A stretch of DNA of 64,000 bases from Mycetocola sp. (GTDB taxonomy: Bacteria > Actinomycetota > Actinomycetes > Actinomycetales > Microbacteriaceae): assembly GCF_025464835.1 (NCBI RefSeq), contig NZ_JAODMP010000021.1, positions 1 through 64,000 on the forward strand, given 5' to 3'. Positions 9,410 to 18,435 of this stretch are shown here, piece by piece (position 1 is the first letter of the stretch; every line of letters begins with the position of its first letter). The translations under genes and the position numbers were made by a program. The notes under the pieces were generated by a model. The model did not search any database. It was not told the origin of the DNA and saw only the letters and a list, made by a program, of their open reading frames with translations.

Positions 9410-10405
9410 ATGGATCTTGATGCATACAGCGCCGCCCACCGGGAAGAGTGGGCACGCCTCGACACCCTCGCGTCGAAGCGGTCTTTGTCGGGCGCTGAAG
9501 CCGACGAGCTGATCGACCGCTACCAGTCGGGAGCCACGCAACTGTCGGCGATCAAGACCACGGCAGGGTCGACGGTGCACGGTGACCGGTTGAGCGTCAG
9601 CTTGTCCAAGGCACGGCTGAGGTTCACGTCAGCGGGTTCGAATGTGTTCAGCCAGCTGCCGCGGTTCTTCGTGCTCCAGCTCCCCGCCGCTCTCTATCGG
9701 TTGCGGTGGCTCACCCTCGCCGTCGCCGTCGCGACGTTTCTCGTCGCCGGCCTGTGGGCGGCTTGGATCCTCGGCGACCCGCAGGTGCTGGCCAACCTGG
9801 GCAGTACCGAGCAGCTGCGAAAGCTCGCCGAGGATGACTTCGTCGATTACTACTCCGAGAACCCGGCAGCCTCCTTCGCCGGGCAGGTGTGGACCAACAA
9901 CGCCTGGATCGCCGCCCAGTGCATCGCCTTCGGCGTCACGGGCGTGTGGGTGCCGTACGTCGTGCTGCAGAACGCCCAGAACCTCGGCATGACCGCCGCC
10001 GTGCTGTTCAGCTTCGGCCACGGGGACACCTTCTTCCTCTACATCGCCCCGCACGGGATGCTCGAGCTCACCGCCATCTTCGTCGCAGCGGCCGGCGGGC
10101 TGCGCATCTTCTGGGCCTGGGTTGCGCCAGGCAACCGAACGCGCGGGCAAGCGCTCGCCGAAGACGCCCGTGCGCTGTTCACCGTTGCGATCGGTCTCGT
10201 CCTCGTTCTTCTCGTTGCCGGGATCCTCGAGGGGTTCGTCACTCCACAGCCGTGGCCATGGCCGGTCAAGATCGGGCTCGGCGCCGCCGCTCTTGCAGCG
10301 TTTCTCTTCTACCTGCTCGTGATCGGGCGCCGCGCGTACCTGGCGGGCGAGACCGGTGACCTCACCGCGTTCGAGGCCGGTGCGAGGCGCATCTACGCCG
10401 ACTGA
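9410..10405 (+). CDS. Stage II sporulation protein M (SpoIIM) family membrane protein
   Basis: Membrane protein of 331 residues resembling SpoIIM. A soluble N-terminus of about 95 residues (RLDTLASKR, RYQSGATQLSAIKT) precedes hydrophobic segments at about 100-120, 155-185, 190-215, 218-240, 262-282 and 290-308, with the family motif FGVTGVWVPYVVLQNAQNLG. In non-sporulating actinobacteria the family is linked to MoxR, DUF58 and RDD genes and is probably part of an envelope assembly complex rather than sporulation. Divergent from its RDD partner. The gene ends 15 bases before a long inverted repeat (10420-10486). Confidence 0.83.
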   Translation: MDLDAYSAAHREEWARLDTLASKRSLSGAEADELIDRYQSGATQLSAIKTTAGSTVHGDRLSVSLSKARLRFTSAGSNVFSQLPRFFVLQLPAALYRLRWLTLAVAVATFLVAGLWAAWILGDPQVLANLGSTEQLRKLAEDDFVDYYSENPAASFAGQVWTNNAWIAAQCIAFGVTGVWVPYVVLQNAQNLGMTAAVLFSFGHGDTFFLYIAPHGMLELTAIFVAAAGGLRIFWAWVAPGNRTRGQALAEDARALFTVAIGLVLVLLVAGILEGFVTPQPWPWPVKIGLGAAALAAFLFYLLVIGRRAYLAGETGDLTAFEAGARRIYAD

Positions 10406-10419
10406 CCCTCCCTCGGATC

Positions 10420-10486
10420 GGAGATACCAAAAAGGGCTGTCTGTTGGCGCGAAACGTCCTCCCGAAAAGCCCTTTTTGGTGTCTCC
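10420..10486. repeat. Long intergenic inverted repeat (19-bp arms)
   Basis: Arms 10420-10438 and 10468-10486 are complementary over 19 positions with one G-U mismatch, around a 29-base loop. Each arm contains AAAAAGGGCT or its complement, so U-rich stretches occur on both strands. It lies between the SpoIIM-like stop and fur. It may be a bidirectional terminator, but the loop is unusually long and the arms are AT-richer than the genome. Confidence 0.6.
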
Positions 10487-10523
10487 CGCGGTGAAAGCGT
10501 TGGCGAGCGACATTAGGTCAGTT

Positions 10524-10551
10524 TTGAATCACTCAAGATAGGGGCTAAGCT
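10524..10551 (+). promoter_or_regulatory. fur promoter with TTGA-N5-TCAA dyad
   Basis: TTGAAT (10524-10529), a 16-base spacer and TAAGCT (10546-10551) form a promoter whose -10 ends six bases before the fur ATG. The dyad TTGA-N5-TCAA (10524-10536) overlaps the -35, a position suited to autorepression by the Fur-family product. Confidence 0.5.
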
Positions 10552-10557
10552 GGCGGC

Positions 10558-10995
10558 ATGACAGCGACACGGATCGGCTCGGAGCGCGAACTGCTGCGGT
10601 CCGCCGGCCTTCGCGCGACCGAGCAGCGCGTTGCCGTGTTGCGCGCCCTCGAGGGCAGCCCGCACGCCGATGCGAACGGTGTCTTCACTGCGGTGCTCCC
10701 TGAACTTCCCGACACGTCGTTGCAGGCGGTTTACGGGGTGCTCGGCGCGCTCACCGAGGCCGGTCTTGTGCGTCGAATCGAGCCGGCAGGCTCCCCTGCA
10801 CGCTACGAACTGCGCGTCGGCGACAACCACCACCACATCGTCTGCACGCGCTGCGGCGCGATCGGTGACGTGGACTGCGCGGTCGGTTCCGCTCCGTGTC
10901 TGACGCCGGCGGACACATCCGGATTCACCCTCACCACCGCCGAAGTGACCTATTGGGGCCTCTGCCCCGACTGCGCTGCCGCGCCGCTCACCTGA
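10558..10995 (+). CDS. Fur family metalloregulator (FurA/CatR/PerR-like), likely regulator of katA
   Basis: Metal-dependent repressor of 145 residues placed 78 bases upstream of catalase. The winged helix (residues about 10-80: LRATEQRVAVLRALE, TSLQAVYGVLGALTEAGLV) is followed by the metal-binding half with DNHHHIVCTRCG and a C-terminal CPDC. These two CxxC pairs form the structural zinc site, and the HHH cluster the regulatory site. Gene pairs of this type in actinobacteria sense peroxide through iron-catalysed histidine oxidation and derepress the catalase. The ATG at 10558 follows TAAGCT by six bases. Peroxide sensing is inferred from linkage to katA; iron control is the alternative. Confidence 0.88.
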   Translation: MTATRIGSERELLRSAGLRATEQRVAVLRALEGSPHADANGVFTAVLPELPDTSLQAVYGVLGALTEAGLVRRIEPAGSPARYELRVGDNHHHIVCTRCGAIGDVDCAVGSAPCLTPADTSGFTLTTAEVTYWGLCPDCAAAPLT

Positions 10996-11073
10996 CGCCA
11001 ACGTCTTCTCGCGCCCGGCTGCCCGTGCCGCCAGGTGCCGTCCCACCCTGCCCCCCTAACACCAAGGAGATAC

Positions 11074-12537
11074 ATGTCCGATACCTCGTACACCACCACC
11101 AACACCGGAAACCCGGTAGCGGCCGACTCGCAGTCGCTGACCGTCGGAGCAGACGGTGCGATCCCGCTGATCGACACGTACCTGACCGAGAAGCTCGCGC
11201 ACTTCAACCGCGAGCGCGTGCCGGAACGCGTCGTCCACGCCAAGGGTGGTGGAGCATTCGGGGTATTCGAGACCACCGAGGACGTGTCCCGGTTCACCCG
11301 TGCCGCTGTGTTCCAGCAGGGCACGACGACCGAGATGCTCGCCCGTTTCTCGACGGTCGCCGGTGAGCAGGGTTCTCCAGACACCTGGCGCGATCCGCGC
11401 GGATTCGCCCTGAAGTTCTACACATCAGAGGGCAACTACGACCTCGTCGGAAACAACACCCCGGTGTTCTTCATCCGCGACGGCATCAAGTTCCCCGACT
11501 TCATCCACTCGCAGAAGCGGCTCCCCGGTTCGAACCTGCGCAACAACGACATGCAGTGGGACTTCTGGAGCCAGTCTCCCGAGAGCGCCCACCAGGTCAC
11601 CTGGCTGATGGGCGACCGCGGTCTTCCCGCCTCATGGCGCAAGATGGACGGCTTCGGAAGCCACACCTACCAGTGGATCAACGCTGAGGGCGAACGCTTC
11701 TGGGTCAAGTACCACTTCAAGACGAACCAGGGCATCGAAGTGCTGAGCGCCGAGCAGGCGACAGAGATCGCCGGCCAGGACGCCGACTTCCACCAGCACG
11801 ACCTGTACACGAACATCGCCGACGGCAACTTCCCGTCGTGGACGCTGTCCGTGCAGGTCATGCCGTACGAAGAGGCGAAGACCTACCGGTTCAACCCGTT
11901 CGACGTCACCAAGGTCTGGCCGCACGCCGACTATCCGCTGATCCGGGTGGGCACCATGACGCTGAACAGGAACGCGGAGAACTACTTCGCGCAGATCGAG
12001 CAGGCGACGTTCTCGCCGGCGAACTTCGTCCCGGGAATCGCGGCCAGCCCCGACCGGATGCTCCAGGCCCGCATCTTCTCGTACGCAGACGCCCAGCGCT
12101 ACCGCGTTGGCGTCAACCACGCCCAGCTGCCGGTGAACGCGGCGAAGACGCAGGTCAACAGCTACTCGAAGGACGGCGCAGCGCGGATCGACTTCCCGCC
12201 GGCGAACCGCCCGGTGTACGCACCGAACTCGTTCGGCGGCCCGCACGCTGACCCGGCCCGCGCCGCTGAGTCGACCGGATGGCAGAACGACGGTGAGCTG
12301 CTGCACACCTCGGCCACCCTTCACGCCGAGGATGACGACTTCGGTCAGGCAGGAACCCTCTACCGCGACGTGATGGACGACGACCAGAAGGCTCGCCTGC
12401 TCGCCCAGATCACCGGGCACGTCGGCGCAGTGGTGAACGACGAGATCCGTGCACGGGCGATCGCCTACTGGTCGAACGTCGACATCGAACTCGGCGCCAA
12501 GCTCGGCGCTGCGCTCGCGATGAGGGCCGCCGTCTAG
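11074..12537 (+). CDS. katA: Monofunctional haem catalase
   Basis: Breaks hydrogen peroxide down to water and oxygen in the cytosol. Small-subunit (clade 3-like) catalase of 487 residues. The distal histidine lies in [12 protein letters not shown], the distal asparagine in [12 protein letters not shown] and the proximal haem-ligand tyrosine in [15 protein letters not shown] 11074 has a near-perfect AAGGAGA ribosome site seven bases upstream, so I prefer it to an in-frame upstream codon at 11035. It follows the Fur-family gene on the same strand, which suggests peroxide-responsive control. A hairpin at 12554-12594 ends the unit. Confidence 0.96.
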   Translation: MSDTSYTTTNTGNPVAADSQSLTVGADGAIPLIDTYLTEKLAHFNRERVPERVVHAKGGGAFGVFETTEDVSRFTRAAVFQQGTTTEMLARFSTVAGEQGSPDTWRDPRGFALKFYTSEGNYDLVGNNTPVFFIRDGIKFPDFIHSQKRLPGSNLRNNDMQWDFWSQSPESAHQVTWLMGDRGLPASWRKMDGFGSHTYQWINAEGERFWVKYHFKTNQGIEVLSAEQATEIAGQDADFHQHDLYTNIADGNFPSWTLSVQVMPYEEAKTYRFNPFDVTKVWPHADYPLIRVGTMTLNRNAENYFAQIEQATFSPANFVPGIAASPDRMLQARIFSYADAQRYRVGVNHAQLPVNAAKTQVNSYSKDGAARIDFPPANRPVYAPNSFGGPHADPARAAESTGWQNDGELLHTSATLHAEDDDFGQAGTLYRDVMDDDQKARLLAQITGHVGAVVNDEIRARAIAYWSNVDIELGAKLGAALAMRAAV

Positions 12538-12553
12538 CCTTCTCGCGGCACCC

Positions 12554-12594
12554 GAGGGTCCGGCTCGCGCACGTCTGTGTGCGGCCGGGCCCTT
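12554..12594 (+). terminator. katA terminator-like hairpin
   Basis: Starting 17 bases after the katA stop, GAGGGTCCGG pairs with CCGGGCCCTT and an inner GCGCAC pairs with GTGCG, giving a long two-part stem. No clear U-run follows. Confidence 0.5.
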
Positions 12595-12617
12595 CGTCGT
12601 CTGCCCGTGCGAGCGAC

Positions 12618-12718
12618 CTCAAATTCAGCAACGGCCCTCACATTCAGGAGATCCTTGCCGAGGCTCGGCGTGTCGCACGTCCTGTACGGCGTGTCGCGGA
12701 GGATCTGCTGAATGTGGG
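12618..12718. repeat. Three-armed inverted repeat between katA and the DUF58 gene
   Basis: Arm B (12637-12654) is complementary to arm C (12701-12718) over 18 positions with two mismatches. Arm A (near 12618-12630) begins CTCAAATTCAGCA and can pair with the same arm C instead. Thus two hairpins sharing one arm are possible. The 46-base loop holds GGCGTGTCGC twice. The element lies between convergent genes and has no coding potential. Confidence 0.55.
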
Positions 12719-12736
12719 AGGCGGGAGCGGAGAAGG

Positions 12737-14044
12737 TCACAGCCGCCCGGCCGCCTTGAGGGCGAGATAGCGGTCGGCGAGGGCCGGCGGAAGTTCGGAC
12801 GGCGAAGCGGTGACCACCTCGGCCCCCATCTGCCGGATCGCCTCCGACACCCGTGTGATGTCAAGCAGCGAACGTTCAGCCGCGGCAGCCAGGTACACCT
12901 CGTCGCGGTTGCCCCGTTGCCGGCTCGCCGCGATGGTCCCCGGGTCGATGACGGATGCGACGACCACCATGTGCCGCTTCGTCAGCTGAGGAAGCATCGA
13001 CAGCAGTGCCGTGGATGCCCCCGGTGCGTCGACCGAGGTGAGGAGGACAAGGAGCGACCGCTGGCTCGTGACGCCGCGAACCAGCCCGGGTACCGCCGCC
13101 CAGTCCATCTCGAGCAATTCCGATTCGACCCCTGCGAGGGCATCGACCATCTTCGCCATCAGGTCAGCGCCCGTCGCCCCCTGAACCCGTGCACGCATCC
13201 GGCGATCGTAAGCGAGGAGATCGACCCTGTCCCCGGCGCGCGTGGCCAGGGCGGCGAGCAGCAGGGATGCTTCGAACGCCGTGTCGAGCCTCGGCTCATC
13301 GGCGATCCTCGCCGCCGATGTCCGAGCGGTGTCGATCACGAGGATGACCCGGCGGTCTCGTTCAGGCCGCCACGTCCGCACGACGACGTCACGGCGGCGC
13401 GCGGTCGCCCTCCAGTCGATCGAGCGTACGTCGTCGCCGCGGACATACTCCCGCAGCGAGTCGAATTCGGTGCCCTGCCCGCGCACCATCACGCTCGTCG
13501 CCCCGTCCAGCTCCCGGAGCCTCGCCAGCCGGGACGGCAGGTGCTTCCGCGCATGAAACGGAGGGAGCACCCGGATCCGCCCCGGGCTCTTCAGGGTTGC
13601 CTGCCTGGCCCACAGCCCGAGCGGGCCGAACGAACGCACCGTCACCAGTTCGACGCGTCGTTCCCCTCGCCGGAACGGCGTGAGCGGAACCGTGACGAGC
13701 CGGCGTTCCCCGGCCGGGATGGTGACCCTGGTTCGGGTGATCGAGGCGCCGGCCGACGGCTGCCAGGCGTCGCGGACCACACCGCGCAGAGTGCGCCTGC
13801 CGGGGTTCACCAGGTAGAGGTCGCTCGCGACGGTCTCCCCGAGCCGGGTTCGGGAAGGCAGCGACCTCGACGGCACCAGCACGCGGGGGGATGCCGCGAG
13901 CGCGAGGTCGAGGATCCCGAGCGCGATCGCGAACAGCAGCCAGCCGGCGAGGACGAGTCCTGGCTCGCCGGTGGCCTCGCCTGCCACGATCACCGGCACG
14001 ATGCCGAGCACGACAAGCGCAACAAATCTCCCCGAAACGGTCAT
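12737..14044 (-). CDS. DUF58 domain protein
   Basis: Partner of MoxR-type AAA ATPases in envelope and stress complexes, 435 aa. Two N-terminal hydrophobic segments (about 5-48) are followed by a beta-rich region and the DUF58 core with the hallmark GTEFDSLREYVRGDDVRSIDWRATARR. A VWA-like segment (RRVILVIDTART) begins near residue 230 and could carry a metal-dependent adhesion site. The ATG abuts the MoxR stop codon directly, so translation is coupled. It is the last gene of a five-gene operon on this strand. Target of the complex is unknown. Confidence 0.88.
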   Translation of the reverse strand: MTVSGRFVALVVLGIVPVIVAGEATGEPGLVLAGWLLFAIALGILDLALAASPRVLVPSRSLPSRTRLGETVASDLYLVNPGRRTLRGVVRDAWQPSAGASITRTRVTIPAGERRLVTVPLTPFRRGERRVELVTVRSFGPLGLWARQATLKSPGRIRVLPPFHARKHLPSRLARLRELDGATSVMVRGQGTEFDSLREYVRGDDVRSIDWRATARRRDVVVRTWRPERDRRVILVIDTARTSAARIADEPRLDTAFEASLLLAALATRAGDRVDLLAYDRRMRARVQGATGADLMAKMVDALAGVESELLEMDWAAVPGLVRGVTSQRSLLVLLTSVDAPGASTALLSMLPQLTKRHMVVVASVIDPGTIAASRQRGNRDEVYLAAAAERSLLDITRVSEAIRQMGAEVVTASPSELPPALADRYLALKAAGRL

Positions 14045-15121
14045 CTAGATCGGCACCTGCACCTGCTGCAGAATCGAGCGGAGGATGGAGTCCGAGGCGA
14101 CGCCCTCGAGCTCCGCCTCCGGGCGAAGCACCAACCGGTGGCGCCAGACCGGGAGCAGCATGGCCTGCACGTGGTCCGGGGTGACCCACGAGTAGCCGCT
14201 GAGCCACGCCCACGCCTTGGCGGCCGACAGCAGCGCGGTTGTCCCGCGGGGGCTGACACCCATCCGAACCGACGGGCTCGACCTCGTCGCCCTGGCGAGG
14301 TCGACGATATAGCTGAGCACGTCCGGGCTGACGCCGGTGCCGGCGGCGGCGAGCTGCGCCTCGGCGAGATCCGCCGCGCCGAGCACGGCGGTGACGCCGG
14401 CGCCGGCGAGGTCGCGGGGGTTGAAACCTGCGGAGTGCCGGCGCAGGACCTCGACCTCGAGGTCCCGTTCGGGGATGTCGAGGACGAGCTTCAGCAGGAA
14501 CCGGTCCAGTTGCGCCTCCGGCAGCGTGTACGTCCCCTCGTATTCGATCGGGTTCATGGTTGCTGCCACGACGAACGGCTCCGGCAGCGGCTGGGTGACG
14601 CCGTCGGTCGACACCTGGCGTTCCTCCATCGCTTCGAGCAGGGACGACTGCGTCTTCGGCGGCGTCCGGTTGATCTCGTCGGCGAGCAGGATGTTGGTGA
14701 ACACCGGACCGCGGCGGAACTCGAACTCACCGGTCTTCGCGTCGTAGACGAGCGAACCGGTCACATCGCCTGGCATCAGGTCTGGCGTGAACTGGACGCG
14801 TTTCGTGTCGAGGTCGAGTGCCTGGCTGAGCGTGCGCACCAGCAGCGTCTTCGCTACGCCTGGCACACCTTCCAGCAGAACGTGGCCCTTCGCGAGGAGG
14901 GCGATGATCAGCCCGGTGACAGCAGGCTCCTGGCCGACAACGGCCTTGCCGACTTCCCGCCGTACCTGCACCAGCTTCGCCCGCAGTTCAGCGTTCCTCG
15001 GGGACTCGACCTCGACTGGGCGGCCCGAGTCCGGGGTCCGGTCCGGCCGCCCCGCCGCTGAAGGCTGGGGGGCCGCGGTGCCCTGGGGGTACGGCTGGCC
15101 GTGGGATGTCGGTGAGGTCAT
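14045..15121 (-). CDS. MoxR family AAA+ ATPase
   Basis: AAA+ chaperone-like ATPase that remodels protein complexes, usually with a DUF58/VWA partner encoded next to it, as here. Of 358 residues, the first 40 are a Pro/Gly-rich extension. The Walker A is GVPGVAKT, the Walker B ILLADEINRTPPK (sensor region SSLLEAMEERQV) and sensor 1 ATMNP. The C-terminal lid holds the usual SPRGTTALLSAAKAWA. The gene ends one base before the DUF58 start, and a DUF4350 gene ends 49 bases upstream. Complete and typical in length. Confidence 0.93.
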   Translation of the reverse strand: MTSPTSHGQPYPQGTAAPQPSAAGRPDRTPDSGRPVEVESPRNAELRAKLVQVRREVGKAVVGQEPAVTGLIIALLAKGHVLLEGVPGVAKTLLVRTLSQALDLDTKRVQFTPDLMPGDVTGSLVYDAKTGEFEFRRGPVFTNILLADEINRTPPKTQSSLLEAMEERQVSTDGVTQPLPEPFVVAATMNPIEYEGTYTLPEAQLDRFLLKLVLDIPERDLEVEVLRRHSAGFNPRDLAGAGVTAVLGAADLAEAQLAAAGTGVSPDVLSYIVDLARATRSSPSVRMGVSPRGTTALLSAAKAWAWLSGYSWVTPDHVQAMLLPVWRHRLVLRPEAELEGVASDSILRSILQQVQVPI

Positions 15122-15170
15122 GAGCGCATTCTTCCGGTTCGGTTGTGGTTTCGGCGACGATCAGGAGTAC

Positions 15171-16394
15171 TCAGCGGGGGCTCGTCGGGGGACGCGGGTC
15201 GACCGCGACGGCGACCGCCGCCTCGAGGTCTCGGAGGGCGTCGGAGAGAGCGACGACCTCGCGTTCAGAGGACGGAAGGATATCGAGAAGGATGCCGCGC
15301 ACCTCGCGCGGGTCCCTGCCGAGCGCCGACGCGACGGCATCCGACACCTCGGCAACGCTCGCATGGCGCGACAGTCCAAGAGCGTTGCCCAGCCGCCCGA
15401 CAGCGCCGATCCGGAGTGCGTCGACCGCACGGGTCCGCGCTGCGCTGCGCTGGTAAAGCCGTGACCGGCCCTCCATCGTTTCACCGGCAGGCACCGTAAC
15501 CGGTAGGTCCTCGGCGACGAGCGGGCCGAATCGTCGCCCACGCCAGAACATGGCGACGAGCACGGTGATTCCCAGGAGGGATGTCACCGGCACGAGCCAA
15601 TTCGGCGTCAGCTCCGCGAGCGACGGCGGGCCGGATGCCTCAACATCCGCGATCGACGGAAGGTACCAGACGAGGCGATCCGTTCTCCCGAGCAACCCCA
15701 GGCCGAGCGCCGCGTTCCCATGCAGGATCACGGCATCGTTGGTGAGCAGTTCTGACGGCCCCAGGATCCAGAGGGTGTCGCCGGCGTCCGGAATGCTGAG
15801 AAGCCCGAAGCCGCCGGTGTCGGCCGGGAAACAGCCGGTGGCAGTGGTGTCGTCCGGGAAAGCGAAGGTGGGGCCCGGGCTGATGGTCCCCGCACGCCGG
15901 GCAGCGTCTTGGTCGCACTCGGCGTCGAGCGATTCGTCCGGATCGGCCGGGCCTGCAGCCCGGACATCGGGTACGAGGGCTTGCAGGTGCCGGAAGCCGG
16001 GGGAGAGCAGCACCACATCGCCGGCCTCGCTGGCGAGCTCCGTGAGGCGGTCGCCGGCGAGGTAACCGGATGGGTCGTAGACAGCCAGCGTCGAACCCGG
16101 CACAGAGGAGGCCGTCATGGCCTCGTCGAAGCCGTCAGGCAGGACCACGTCGACGCCCTGGTTCCTCAACACCTCGGCGACGGCTTTCGTCCCGGTCGGC
16201 GCGGCGCTCGCCGGATCCAGGGGAAGCCCGTTCGATGCGCCGCCCCGCGTCAGCAGCAGGGTCAGCGCGACGACGACCAGGCAGACCCCGGCGACACCGG
16301 CCCAGAACAACCCGCGCCTGGCAACTGTCCTGGCCCGGGGTGTCACCACCCGGTCGTCGAACGACCCAGGCGTGATTCGCTTAGCTGATCTCAT
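15171..16394 (-). CDS. DUF4350 domain membrane protein
   Basis: Membrane protein of 407 residues, third gene of the MoxR operon. One transmembrane helix (about 28-48) follows a basic cytosolic N-terminus. The extracytoplasmic part has the DUF4350 fold (GTKAVAEVLRNQGVDVVLPDGF, LAVYDPSGYLAGDRLTEL), which resembles periplasmic substrate-binding or glutamine-amidotransferase-like folds. A second helix near residues 255-275 returns the chain to the cytosol, where about 125 residues form a charged helical tail. The start overlaps the DUF4129 stop (ATGA). Conserved MoxR-operon member of unknown activity. Confidence 0.82.
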   Translation of the reverse strand: MRSAKRITPGSFDDRVVTPRARTVARRGLFWAGVAGVCLVVVALTLLLTRGGASNGLPLDPASAAPTGTKAVAEVLRNQGVDVVLPDGFDEAMTASSVPGSTLAVYDPSGYLAGDRLTELASEAGDVVLLSPGFRHLQALVPDVRAAGPADPDESLDAECDQDAARRAGTISPGPTFAFPDDTTATGCFPADTGGFGLLSIPDAGDTLWILGPSELLTNDAVILHGNAALGLGLLGRTDRLVWYLPSIADVEASGPPSLAELTPNWLVPVTSLLGITVLVAMFWRGRRFGPLVAEDLPVTVPAGETMEGRSRLYQRSAARTRAVDALRIGAVGRLGNALGLSRHASVAEVSDAVASALGRDPREVRGILLDILPSSEREVVALSDALRDLEAAVAVAVDPRPPTSPR

Positions 16395-17059
16395 GCTGAG
16401 CTCCCGGCTCCGACCTGCTCGAAGCCGACAGGGGACTCCTTCTGCAGGCGACCGTCGAGAACGCGCAGACGGTCGAAGTCCTCCGAGCTGCCCTCCTCGC
16501 CGAGATAGCGCACTCGGTCGAAGATCTCCGCAGCCTGCGCGAGCTCGTCGGAGAACCGGGGGAAGGTCGCGGAGGCGCGGGCCGTGAAATCGTGCGCGGT
16601 CGTGCCTGGGCTGGCCCGAACGATCGTCCGTTCGGCAAGGCCGCGGGCGATCGCGCGGAACTGCTCGAGAACAGCGAGCGTCCAGTCGCCGGCTGAGGCG
16701 GCCGCGGCGGCAGCCGACCGAAGTTCGGCCGCGGTGCGGCGGTCATCGTCGCTGAACAGCCCGGTCGAGGTCCGGCTGCGGCGATTCACGCGGGGCAGTC
16801 CCCAAATGAGAAGAGCGGTGACGAGGCCGGCCACGACCAGGCCGGCGATGGCGACGGGGAGCCAGTCCAGCGGCACGGAGGCGCCCGGCTGGAACAGCCT
16901 CATCAGCCAATCGAAGAACGCCTGGCTGAGCTGGTCGAACAGGCTCGGCCGTGCCGCCGTGTACTCCGGTTTCGACAGTTCCTCGAGAAGCCACTCCCGT
17001 GCATCCGGTGCGTCTGGCACGACGGGCACATCGAACCGGGAAACGCCCGCTAGGACCAT
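16391..17059 (-). CDS. DUF4129 domain membrane protein
   Basis: Single-pass protein of 222 residues with the DUF4129 core in its C-terminal half. An extracytoplasmic segment (AREWLLEELSKPEY) precedes a helix at about 67-88. The cytosolic domain has AAAAASAGDWTLAVLEQFRAIARGL and ASPGTTAHDFTARA, the hallmarks of the family. Such proteins accompany MoxR, DUF58 and sometimes transglutaminase-like genes. It overlaps the next gene by four bases (ATGA) and the preceding one by ten, so all are co-translated. The short length compared with fused transglutaminase-DUF4129 proteins is usual in this operon type. Confidence 0.83.
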   Translation of the reverse strand: MVLAGVSRFDVPVVPDAPDAREWLLEELSKPEYTAARPSLFDQLSQAFFDWLMRLFQPGASVPLDWLPVAIAGLVVAGLVTALLIWGLPRVNRRSRTSTGLFSDDDRRTAAELRSAAAAAASAGDWTLAVLEQFRAIARGLAERTIVRASPGTTAHDFTARASATFPRFSDELAQAAEIFDRVRYLGEEGSSEDFDRLRVLDGRLQKESPVGFEQVGAGSSA

Positions 17060-18435
17060 GAAGGTCCCGTCGGGGCGTTCCCGCCGCTGGCGCGGACCAG
17101 ATACGGGTCCGGCGCCGACGGGTCGCCCGACTGGCGGGCCTCGACGAAGCGGATGAGTTCCAGGTCAAGGCCCTCCTTGCGCATCCTCAGGTCGATGCAG
17201 ATGAACGCGATCGTGGCGGACTGGACAACGCTGGTGACGGATGCCACGAGCAGCGACACCACGATCAGGCCGACATAGGCGAGCGCGGGGGCGATCCAGT
17301 CCTCGGCAGTGGACGATGTCGGGTCGACGAGGCTGATCGCGATCATGTAGAGGACGGAGATGGGAGTGACGACGACCTGCGAGACGGTGCCGACGATGAA
17401 CGCGATCAGGAACTCGACGCCGAGGGTTCTCCAGAAATAGCCGTCGGTGAGCTGCCAGGAGCGACGGACCGCCGCGGCGACGCCCACGCGTTCCAGCACG
17501 ATGACGCTGGGAACGATGGACAGCTTGGTCCCGAGCCAGACGAACGCCGCGACAAGGGCGAGGCCCGCGAGGATGCCGACGACGACGCCCGCGGCGACGA
17601 ACCCGTCGCCGAGCGCCACCAGCAGCCAGACGACCCCGACGATCAGTGCGACAGTCACCGCTATCGCGGCGCCGGCGAGAAGCGTCCAGAGCAGGAGGGA
17701 ACCGAGCCTGGGCCAGGTGGCTTTCCAGGTGGCGCGAAGGCTGAGCTTCTCGCCGAGGGTGGATCGTGCCGCTTCGGTGACGATGACGCCTTGGAGGAAG
17801 ACCGTCGCTGCCAGACTGATGAGGAGCGGCACGAGCGACGAGAGCAGAATGGCGACGATGCCGCCTGCGGCGACAGCGTCCTGGTCGTCAGGCGCAGCGC
17901 TGATGATCCTGCCGATGACGAAGAAACTCACGACTCCGACAACAAGCAGGCTGACCAGGACGGTGATCGCCTGGACGAGCAGAGCGCTGCCGAACGTGGC
18001 TTTCGGGTTGCGTTTGAGGGTGAGGAACGGGGCGCCGAGCAACGTGCCGAAGCCAAGGGGGCGCAGCGGGATGAGCCCCGGTCTGGGGGGAGGCGCCCAG
18101 GCCGGCTGCGGGGACCCGCCCTGCTGTGCGCCCGGATATCCGGCCAACGGGCCGCCTGGCTGCCGGTGGGGGTCCTGGCCGTAGGGGTACTGACCGGAAG
18201 GCGGCGCCAGCTGCGGGTACTGCTGGGGGTACCCGTTTGAGCCGTACGGGGCGGGCGCGAAGGGTTGCACCGGCAGGGGGCCCGGCGGCACGGGCCCATA
18301 AACCGGCTGGTCAGCGCCCTGATCCGGGGCGACGGTCGAAGGCGGGTACTCCCTCGCCCGGTCCGGGCGCGGCTCTTTTGTCGAGGAGTCGCGTGCGGAC
18401 CCGCCCGGTTCCTGCCAGTTCTCGTCGTTGGTCAC
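17050..18435 (-). CDS. Proline-rich N-terminal, multi-spanning membrane protein (glycerophosphodiesterase membrane-domain type)
   Basis: First gene of the MoxR operon, 461 aa. The first 125 residues are a disordered Pro/Gln/Gly/Tyr-rich cytosolic segment with YPQQYPQLAPP-like repeats. After that come about six to eight hydrophobic helices (150-175, 190-220, 245-300, 340-365, 385-410) resembling the membrane domain found with some glycerophosphoryl diester phosphodiesterases; no catalytic phosphodiesterase domain is present. The GTG start at 18435 has GAGGGGG seven bases upstream. It overlaps the DUF4129 gene by ten bases. Probably a membrane scaffold of the MoxR complex, by context only. Confidence 0.75.
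   Translation of the reverse strand: MTNDENWQEPGGSARDSSTKEPRPDRAREYPPSTVAPDQGADQPVYGPVPPGPLPVQPFAPAPYGSNGYPQQYPQLAPPSGQYPYGQDPHRQPGGPLAGYPGAQQGGSPQPAWAPPPRPGLIPLRPLGFGTLLGAPFLTLKRNPKATFGSALLVQAITVLVSLLVVGVVSFFVIGRIISAAPDDQDAVAAGGIVAILLSSLVPLLISLAATVFLQGVIVTEAARSTLGEKLSLRATWKATWPRLGSLLLWTLLAGAAIAVTVALIVGVVWLLVALGDGFVAAGVVVGILAGLALVAAFVWLGTKLSIVPSVIVLERVGVAAAVRRSWQLTDGYFWRTLGVEFLIAFIVGTVSQVVVTPISVLYMIAISLVDPTSSTAEDWIAPALAYVGLIVVSLLVASVTSVVQSATIAFICIDLRMRKEGLDLELIRFVEARQSGDPSAPDPYLVRASGGNAPTGPSWS

Noticed and set aside
12917-15061. 714-codon open frame on the plus strand
   Set aside because: It is antisense to the DUF58 and MoxR genes, is rich in Arg/Pro/Gly/His as expected for a mirror frame, and shows no domain or ribosome site.
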